64,000 nucleotides of DNA from a bacterium (GTDB lineage: Bacteria; Sysuimicrobiota; Sysuimicrobiia; Sysuimicrobiales; Segetimicrobiaceae): positions 1 to 64,000 of the forward strand of contig DATGFS010000050.1 of NCBI GenBank assembly GCA_035308905.1, given 5' to 3'. Under the pieces are notes generated by a model that made no database searches, was not told the DNA's origin, and saw only the letters and a list, made by a program, of their open reading frames with translations. Position 1 is the stretch's first letter. Every line of letters starts with the position of its first letter. The position numbers and the translations under genes were made by a program. This document shows positions 58,817-64,000 of the stretch, piece by piece.

Positions 58817-59332
58817 TTACACAGGTTCTTCGATCACGACCTCGTCGACGCCGTCGATCTCCCTGAGGCGCACGGCCACCTGTTCGCGCGAAGACGTCGG
58901 GAGGTTCTTGCCGACGTAGTCGGGCCGGATCGGCAGCTCGCGGTGGCCGCGGTCGACCAGCACCGCGAGCTGGATGCCGGAGGGCCGGCCGCGGTCGATC
59001 AGCGCGGCGATCGCCGCGCGGACCGTGCGGCCGGTGTAGAGCACGTCGTCGACGAGGACGATCGGCCGGCCCGCGATCGGAAACGGCAGGCGCGTATCGG
59101 CTTCCGCCGACGCGGGGCGCGTCTCGCGGTCGTCGCGGTAGGCGCTCACGTCGAGCGTGCCGACGGGAATCTCGGCGCCTTCCGCCGCGGCGATCGCGGC
59201 CGCCAGCCGCTCGGCGAGGTGCACTCCGCGGCGCTGGATCCCCACGAGCGACAGCCCCGCGGCGCCCTTGTTGCGCTCGACGATCTCGTGCGCCATGCGG
59301 GTTATCGTCCGCCGGATCGTCTCCTGATCCAT
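58817..59332 (-). CDS. pyrR: PyrR bifunctional attenuator/uracil phosphoribosyltransferase
   Basis: This 171-aa PRTase-fold RNA-binding protein has the PRPP motif [19 protein letters not shown]-terminal [15 protein letters not shown] and [16 protein letters not shown], and [10 protein letters not shown] near the end. In Gram-positive relatives PyrR binds pyr mRNA leaders in response to UMP. It sits downstream of rluD as in Bacillus (rluD-pyrR), but the pyr biosynthetic genes do not follow; the operon ends 4 nt before the converging rqcH stop. Confidence 0.93.
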   Translation of the reverse strand: MDQETIRRTITRMAHEIVERNKGAAGLSLVGIQRRGVHLAERLAAAIAAAEGAEIPVGTLDVSAYRDDRETRPASAEADTRLPFPIAGRPIVLVDDVLYTGRTVRAAIAALIDRGRPSGIQLAVLVDRGHRELPIRPDYVGKNLPTSSREQVAVRLREIDGVDEVVIEEPV

Positions 59333-59381
59333 GACCCGCGCCTTTTCCCGCCGCTCCACGCTTCGCGCCACCTCCGCGGCC

Positions 59382-60449
59382 CTATCCTTCGCTTCCGGGC
59401 GGAACGTCCCCCGTCTGACGCAGGTCCGGCCGCGATCCGGCGGCCTCCTGCCCCGCCTCGGCGCGCAACCGCGCAAGAAGGCGCGCGATGTCACCCGGCA
59501 GCGGCGCCGTGCACGTCACGCGCCGCCCGGTGCGCGGGTGCGTGAATTCGAGGCGCGCGGCGTGGAGCGCCTGCCGCGTGATCTCCGGACCCCCCGGCCC
59601 GCGCCGCGGACCCAAGCGGGCGCGGCCGTAGACCGGATCGCCGAGCAGCGGATATCCGGCGTGCGCGAGATGAACACGAATCTGGTGCGTACGCCCGGTC
59701 TCGAGCCGGCACGCCACGAGCGTCGCGTCCCGGAACCGCTCGAGCACGGTGTAGTGTGTGACCGCGTGGCGGCCCGCCGGCACCACCGCGATGCGGGTCC
59801 GCTGCACCGGATGCCGGCCGAGGGCGGCCGTGACGGTCCCCTCGTCGCGGCGCACGCGGCCGCGCACGACGGCGAGGTACGTCCGCTGCGCCGTGTGCGC
59901 CTTGAACTGCGCGGCGAGCGCGCGGTGCGCCGCGTCGGACTTCGCCACAACCAAGAGGCCCGACGTGTCCTTGTCGAGACGGTGGACGATGCCCGGCCGC
60001 AGCTCTCCGCCGATCCCCGCGAGGTCGCGGACCGCCGACAGGAGCGCGTTGACGAGCGTGCCCGACGGATGGCCGGGCGCGGGATGAACGGTCAGTCCGG
60101 CCGGCTTGTTCACGACGAGGAGATCCGCGTCTTCCAGCACGATGTCGAGCGGGATCGCCTCGGGATGCACGCCGGACGGTGCGGGCAGAGGTACGGTGAT
60201 CTCCACCGCCTGGCCGCGCCGCACCCGGAACGCCGGCTTCCGCGGTCGTGCGTCCACGCTGACGCGCCCCTCGACCGCCAGCTGCGCGATGCGGGATCGC
60301 GAAAGCGACGGCACGTGCGCGGCGACCACGACATCGAGCCGGCGGCCGTCGTCGGCCGCGGCCGCATCGAACCGGTGGACCGTTGGACCGGCTTCTATTT
60401 CATGGTGGCCGGCCGAAGACCGGCCGGCACTAAGCCCGGCCCTGCTCAC
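59382..60449 (-). CDS. rluD: RluD-family 23S rRNA pseudouridine synthase
   Basis: This 355-aa enzyme has an S4 RNA-binding domain (about residues 30-95; [31 protein letters not shown]) and an RluA-type catalytic domain with [20 protein letters not shown] (catalytic Asp in HRLD). [24 protein letters not shown] closes the active site. The start is GTG 60449, overlapping lgt by 20 nt. Its first 20 codons run through a hairpin repeat (60390-60430), giving an unusual N-terminal extension. Confidence 0.92.
   Translation of the reverse strand: MSRAGLSAGRSSAGHHEIEAGPTVHRFDAAAADDGRRLDVVVAAHVPSLSRSRIAQLAVEGRVSVDARPRKPAFRVRRGQAVEITVPLPAPSGVHPEAIPLDIVLEDADLLVVNKPAGLTVHPAPGHPSGTLVNALLSAVRDLAGIGGELRPGIVHRLDKDTSGLLVVAKSDAAHRALAAQFKAHTAQRTYLAVVRGRVRRDEGTVTAALGRHPVQRTRIAVVPAGRHAVTHYTVLERFRDATLVACRLETGRTHQIRVHLAHAGYPLLGDPVYGRARLGPRRGPGGPEITRQALHAARLEFTHPRTGRRVTCTAPLPGDIARLLARLRAEAGQEAAGSRPDLRQTGDVPPGSEG
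60390..60430. repeat. 41-bp hairpin repeat, copy at lgt/rluD junction
   Basis: Counterpart of 51792-51832: flank GGCTT..ATTTCATG.TGG, then perfect stem GCCGGCCG/CGGCCGGC with loop AAGAC, then AC. The stem pair A-T of the other copy is C-G here. It covers the end of lgt and the first codons of rluD. Confidence 0.6.
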
Positions 60450-61263
60450 CGGAGTCGGACTGCGCGGGAGCGCCGCCCGCGTCCCCAAGATCGGACGCCG
60501 TTTCCATATCCGCCGCCTCGGCGGGCTCGGTTTCCGCGGGACGCCGGCCGAGCGCGAACCAGATCGCCGGCGAGACCACGGCGACAAGGAGACTCAGCGC
60601 CTGGGCGATCGTGAACGGCCCGACGGTGCGCGGGCTGTCCATGAACACCTCGACCACCGTCCGCGCGATGCCGTAGAGGCCGAGATACGCCCAAAACACA
60701 CGCCCGGGGGCGTGCGGACGGCCCACGGCCGGCTGCACGATCGCCAAGATGATGACAGATGCGAGCATCAGGTACAGCTGCGTCGGATGCCGCGCCTCGC
60801 CGAAAAGGGTGACCGCCCACGGCACGGACGCGGCGCGCCCGTAGTTGAGGCCGTACAGCAGCGTGCCGATCATCGCGATCGCGTAGCCCAGCGCGAGTCC
60901 CGGCGCCGCGGCGTCGGCCAGCCATCCGAGGCTCCACCCGCGGCGGCGGCTGTACAACCACGCGACCAACGCGCCGCCCGCGAGCGCCCCGTAGTACGCG
61001 AGTCCGGCGTCTCTCCAGATCGTGAACACGCGCGCCCAGTCGGCGGCGAAGTCGCGAATGTTGACGAGGACGTACCCGATACGCGCGCCGATCACGCCGC
61101 CGATGATCGAGTAGAGGCTCAGGTCGAGGATCTCCCCGCCATCCCACCCCCACCGCGACGTCCGTGTCCGCAGCAGCAGAATTCCCGCGACGAACGCCAC
61201 CAGCAGGAACACGCCGAACGACGACACGGGAAACGGCCCGATCTGGAAGAGCACGGGCTTCAT
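60430..61263 (-). CDS. lgt: Lgt-family prolipoprotein diacylglyceryl transferase homologue, divergent
   Basis: This 277-aa polytopic membrane protein aligns to Lgt in length, helix pattern and in FGVFLLVAFVAG, SIIGGVIGARIGYVL and EARHPTQLYLML. Several hallmark residues differ: the H of FHGG is Y91; the RxGNFxNxE block reads MIGTLLYGL (R to M131, N to T134). The role, attaching diacylglycerol to lipobox cysteines, is supported by the neighbouring lspA, but catalysis may be altered. Confidence 0.82.
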   Translation of the reverse strand: MKPVLFQIGPFPVSSFGVFLLVAFVAGILLLRTRTSRWGWDGGEILDLSLYSIIGGVIGARIGYVLVNIRDFAADWARVFTIWRDAGLAYYGALAGGALVAWLYSRRRGWSLGWLADAAAPGLALGYAIAMIGTLLYGLNYGRAASVPWAVTLFGEARHPTQLYLMLASVIILAIVQPAVGRPHAPGRVFWAYLGLYGIARTVVEVFMDSPRTVGPFTIAQALSLLVAVVSPAIWFALGRRPAETEPAEAADMETASDLGDAGGAPAQSDSGEQGRA

Positions 61264-61266
61264 CCG

Positions 61267-61725
61267 TCACCTCCGTTCGCGGAGCAGTGCCAGGACGAGC
61301 AGCCCGGCCCCCACGACGATGGCGGAATCCGCCACGTTGAATACCGGCCAGACGTGAACGTCGAGGTAATCGATGACGTATCCAAAGCGCAGCCGCTCGA
61401 CCACGTTTGCGGCGGCGCCCCCCAGCACCAGGCCGAGCCCCCACCGGACGGCGGCGGTCCGTGGCCAAGCGTCCTTATTGTAGAGGGCCACCGCGAGAAC
61501 GGTCAAGGCGAGCACCACGATCGCCGCCGGCGGCAGGCCGCGCAGGAGACTGAAGGCGATCCCGGTGTTTGATACCAGCGTGAGCGAGAGGACCCCCGGA
61601 ATGACGACCCGTTCAACGCCCGGGGCCAAATGCGCGCGCGCCGCCGCGCCGGCGGCGAGCCCGCCGCCGCACGCCAGGATGAAGCCGGCGGCGCCGGCCG
61701 CCCGTGCGCCGGCGGGCCGGTGCAC
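61267..61725 (-). CDS. lspA: Lipoprotein signal peptidase (signal peptidase II)
   Basis: This 152-aa membrane aspartyl protease has the core VIPGVLSLTLVSNTGIAFSLL and ANVVERLRFGYVIDYLDVHVWPVFNVADSAIV, which carries the two catalytic aspartates (D of VIDYL and D of NVADS). The N-terminal DQxTK stretch found in most LspA is missing, and NVxDR reads NVVER. Start GTG 61725. It precedes lgt by 3 nt, so lipoprotein maturation genes are paired. Confidence 0.9.
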   Translation of the reverse strand: MHRPAGARAAGAAGFILACGGGLAAGAAARAHLAPGVERVVIPGVLSLTLVSNTGIAFSLLRGLPPAAIVVLALTVLAVALYNKDAWPRTAAVRWGLGLVLGGAAANVVERLRFGYVIDYLDVHVWPVFNVADSAIVVGAGLLVLALLRERR

Positions 61726-61754
61726 CGCCGTCCGGCCGCGAACCCGTCGTCTGT

Positions 61755-62396
61755 TCAGCGCATCGCGCTGCGCAGCCGCTCTTCGCGCTCCTTACATTTG
61801 ATGCACAGCCGCGTGTAGGGAATGGCGCGGAGGCGGTTCGCGTCGATCAGCCGGCCGCAGCCGTCGCAGACCCCGTACGTCCCGCTGCGGCCGCGGCGCA
61901 GGGCGTCTTCCACCATCTGCAGCATGCCCTGCACGCTGCTCTCCAGCGCGAGGCCCTTTTCCCGCTCGAACGTCTCCGTGGCCACGTCGACGAGATCGTC
62001 ATCGTAGCTGCCCGAGACGTCCGCGACCGGCTTCTCCTCCGTCTTGACCTGGTGCTGCTCCATCTCCGTGAGTTCCTGACGGAGGCGGCGGCGCTCGTCC
62101 GTGAGGCGGCGCATGTACGGCTCGAGCCGCGTACCCGACAGGCCGCGGGCGCGGACGATCGGCTTCGGCGCCGGCTCCGGCGGAACGGCCGGGGCCACGG
62201 CGCGTGCGCGCCGGGCCGCCGGCTTCTTCGCTTCGACCAGGACGTTTTTGCTCCGCCCGCGCGCCGCGGTGTTATCGGCGCCGCGGGCCCGCGCGGCCGC
62301 GGTTTGGGGACGCCGGGACCCCGTCTTCCGCGGGGCACGCGCGCGGGCCGCCGCGGTTGCGCGGGCAGGTTTTTTGGGAGAACGACGTGCGCGCAT
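61755..62396 (-). CDS. TraR/DksA-type zinc-finger protein with long basic N-terminus
   Basis: This 213-aa protein has a C-terminal TraR/DksA domain: a helical hairpin (RRLRQELTEMEQ; SGSYDDDLVDVATETFEREKGLALESS) and a zinc finger C177-x2-C180, C198-x2-C201. The first 85 residues are Ala/Arg/Lys/Pro-rich, histone-tail-like, and absent from classical DksA (about 150 aa). It may bind RNA polymerase's secondary channel and also nucleic acid. It is adjacent (0 nt) to the racemase gene. Confidence 0.88.
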   Translation of the reverse strand: MRARRSPKKPARATAAARARAPRKTGSRRPQTAAARARGADNTAARGRSKNVLVEAKKPAARRARAVAPAVPPEPAPKPIVRARGLSGTRLEPYMRRLTDERRRLRQELTEMEQHQVKTEEKPVADVSGSYDDDLVDVATETFEREKGLALESSVQGMLQMVEDALRRGRSGTYGVCDGCGRLIDANRLRAIPYTRLCIKCKEREERLRSAMR

Positions 62397-63176
62397 TCAG
62401 TGCCTCCTGACCGGGCCGGGCGACGCCCCGATACTGCCTTGCGAACGCTCCTGCCCCGAGTGATATTCCCCGAAGCCTTCCCGGATCGCGGCCCGTGCCA
62501 AAATCTCCGTGCCGTCCAGCACCGGAACGGCGAGGTCGTCCGGACCCAGGATCACGGGCACTTCCGTACAGCCGAGCACGATCGCGCCGGCCCCCGCGCG
62601 CACGAGCGTCTCCGCCGCCGCGCGGATCCGGCCGCGCACCGCGGAGCCGGTGTCGCCGGCCTTCACCGACTCGATGGCCTCGGACACCACCCGCTGGCCC
62701 TCGGCGTCGGGGACCAGGACCTCGATACCCCGCCGGCCCAACGCGGCATGATAGCGGCGCTGCCGCACGGTCCCGGCCGTGGCCAGGAGGCCCACCGAGG
62801 CCGGCGCCGGGCGCAGGGCTGCGGCCACCGCGGCGACCTCTTCCATAATATCCAGCACCGGCACGCCCGGTACCGCCCCCCGGATCTGGTCCAAGAACGC
62901 GTGGGCCGAATTGCAGGGCATCACGAGGATTTCCGCCCCGGCCGCAACGAGCCGCCGCGCGGTCTCGATCAGGAGCGGCGTGGGGTCGGGCCCCCGGCCC
63001 TCGATCGCGGCCGTGCGGTCCGGGATCTCGGTGTTGCTGTCAATCAGGACGTGGAGGTGCTCCTGATCGGTCGCCGCCGGCGTGCCGCGCACGACGCGAA
63101 GGTAGAAATCCGCCGTGGCCAGCGGCCCCATCCCTCCGATCACCCCGATGGTGCGCCGCGCCGCCGCGCCGCTCAT
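62397..63176 (-). CDS. Aspartate/glutamate racemase family protein
   Basis: This 259-aa cofactor-independent racemase has IGVIGGMGPLATADFYLRVV at the N-terminus. The two catalytic cysteines are in MPCNSAH (about residue 81) and LGCTEVPVIL (about 197). It is probably an aspartate racemase (RacX/YgeA type) rather than MurI. Start ATG 63176 overlaps the ileS stop (ATGA). D-amino acids may serve wall metabolism. Confidence 0.9.
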   Translation of the reverse strand: MSGAAARRTIGVIGGMGPLATADFYLRVVRGTPAATDQEHLHVLIDSNTEIPDRTAAIEGRGPDPTPLLIETARRLVAAGAEILVMPCNSAHAFLDQIRGAVPGVPVLDIMEEVAAVAAALRPAPASVGLLATAGTVRQRRYHAALGRRGIEVLVPDAEGQRVVSEAIESVKAGDTGSAVRGRIRAAAETLVRAGAGAIVLGCTEVPVILGPDDLAVPVLDGTEILARAAIREGFGEYHSGQERSQGSIGASPGPVRRH

Positions 63177-64000
63177 CGCGCCGGTCCCGGCTTCGTGCCG
63201 CGCACGACCTCCGGCCGCGCCGCGGCCTCCTGCCGTGCGATCCCGAGCGTGACCGTGTGCGAATCCAATCGCACGGATTTCGTGTGCGCCGCGCCGGCCG
63301 GCACGCCCGCGACGGCGGAGGTCGCCAGGACCTCGCGCAGGATCGTCTCGCCGTGCTTGCGGATCAGATCCGGCAGCCGGTCGTCGCCGTCGTAGTAGAG
63401 CGTGATCCGGTCGGCGATCTCGAGCCCCGCTTCCTTGCGCATCTGCTGCACCTGATGGACGAGCTCGCGCGCGAGTCCCTCCAGCGCGAGATCCTCCGTC
63501 ACCGTGGTGTCGAGGACGACCCACGCGCCGCTCTCGCCCGCGCCGGCGCGGCCCTCGGGCCACCGCATCCGCACGTCCACCTCGGCGCGCTCGAGCACGA
63601 TCTCCTCGCCCTCCGGCATGCGCACGCGGTACGGCTCGCCTTCCGGCGTCTGCTCGACGAGTACCTGGCCGTGGGCCCGCAGGGCGTCCGCGATCGCGGT
63701 GATGCGCCCGCCGAACTTCGGACCGAGCAGATCGAATCGCGGCCGGACCTCGAGACGGCCGAGGTCTCCGAGAGACCCGGCGAACCGCACCTCGCGCACG
63801 TTCAGTTCGTCCTTCAACAGCTCGATGAGCTCGAGACGGCCGGCCACCGTGCCTGACCGGTCGAGCAGCGTAGCGGACGCGAGCGGCTGCCGCACCTTGA
63901 TCCGGGCCTCGTTTCGCGCGGCGCGTCCGAGATAGACGAGATGGCGCGTCTCCTGCATCCCCTGCTCGAGCTGAGGGTCCCGCGCCGCCTCGTCCGGCAC
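63173..64000 (-). CDS. ileS: Isoleucyl-tRNA synthetase, C-terminal part (5' end beyond window)
   Basis: The 275 visible residues form the C-terminal end: anticodon-binding helices (LVYLGRAARNEARIKVRQPLASATL, KDELNVREVRF) and the C-terminal region with ALEGLARELVHQVQQMRKEAGLEIADRITLYYDGDD, diagnostic of long-type IleS (IleS2-like with the DUF5915 region). The C-terminal zinc cysteines typical of Escherichia coli-type enzymes are absent, also IleS2-like. It begins the lspA-lgt-rluD-pyrR operon. Catalytic motifs lie outside. Confidence 0.88.
   Translation of the reverse strand: MPDEAARDPQLEQGMQETRHLVYLGRAARNEARIKVRQPLASATLLDRSGTVAGRLELIELLKDELNVREVRFAGSLGDLGRLEVRPRFDLLGPKFGGRITAIADALRAHGQVLVEQTPEGEPYRVRMPEGEEIVLERAEVDVRMRWPEGRAGAGESGAWVVLDTTVTEDLALEGLARELVHQVQQMRKEAGLEIADRITLYYDGDDRLPDLIRKHGETILREVLATSAVAGVPAGAAHTKSVRLDSHTVTLGIARQEAAARPEVVRGTKPGPAR

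Noticed and set aside
1-64000. tRNA, rRNA, CRISPR arrays and insertion sequences
   Set aside because: No cloverleaf with CCA-type end, no regularly spaced direct repeats and no transposase reading frame were seen by eye; a covariance-model scan would be needed to exclude small RNAs fully.

Overview
The window is GC-rich (roughly 70%), very densely packed bacterial chromosome. Strand-runs of genes often overlap by 4 nt (ATGA/GTGA), and alternative GTG/TTG starts are common. Gene content and order point to a deep-branching Terrabacteria lineage (CSP1-3/Sysuimicrobiota-like is my guess, an inference from synteny only). The housekeeping run follows the Firmicutes order (yicC-remA-kinase-coaBC-priA-def-fmt-rsmB-rlmN-phosphatase-kinase-rpe). 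It carries inside it the actinobacterial wall/signalling block fhaA-fhaB-pstP-rodA-pbpA-pknB. No rRNA, tRNA, CRISPR array, prophage or intact IS was seen.

Layout. 1-3.1 kb: a ZIP metal transporter diverging from a Fur-family regulator, then a Tat-exported YVTN propeller, an OsmC peroxidase and a CsoR-family sensor whose residues look CstR-like. 3.2-8.8 kb: a stress/energy module of universal stress protein, two CBS-BON proteins flanking a NarL-type response regulator, and a GNAT/ADP-forming acyl-CoA synthetase fusion. 8.8-19 kb: catabolic genes (hydantoinase-like amidohydrolase, endonuclease III, enolase-superfamily enzyme, acetamidase, two-subunit TPP decarboxylase, double cupredoxin) and a less GC-rich patch with a secreted protease, a broken nucleotidyltransferase and an orphan. 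19-22.5 kb: FmdB zinc ribbon, an OsmC-family gene with an in-frame UGA exactly at the catalytic cysteine (probable selenoprotein), enoyl-CoA hydratase, ribosomal protein S1 and a thioesterase. 22.7-28.8 kb: peptide-type ABC transporter parts around proC, which has a complete T-box leader with a proline (CCC) specifier, and an IclR regulator. 29-36.2 kb: a hydroxyisobutyrate-dehydrogenase-like gene, a secreted intradiol-dioxygenase-fold protein and a five-gene methylmalonyl-CoA mutase operon (mutase large and small subunits, CoA ligase, MeaB GTPase, metallo-beta-lactamase fold hydrolase).

36.2-64 kb: apart from rqcH, everything is on the minus strand. Reading with transcription it runs ileS, aspartate/glutamate racemase, dksA-like, lspA, lgt-like, rluD, pyrR; then yicC, remA, an archaeal-type CMP kinase in the usual gmk slot, a CoaC-like flavoprotein, priA, def, fmt, a membrane zinc protease, rsmB, rlmN, fhaA, fhaB, pstP, rodA, pbpA, pknB, rpe, an HDAC-family deacetylase, a D-cysteine-desulfhydrase-family enzyme and a GT39-type membrane protein. 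The run couples envelope growth and its Ser/Thr phosphorylation control with translation initiation and quality control.

The most notable points are the likely selenocysteine OsmC with a candidate SECIS hairpin; the tRNA-Pro T-box on proC; several housekeeping proteins that keep their fold but have lost canonical catalytic residues (PriA, CoaC, Lgt); a CTG-initiated rpe; and a small family of GCCGG hairpin repeats at gene junctions, two copies of which show a compensatory stem change.
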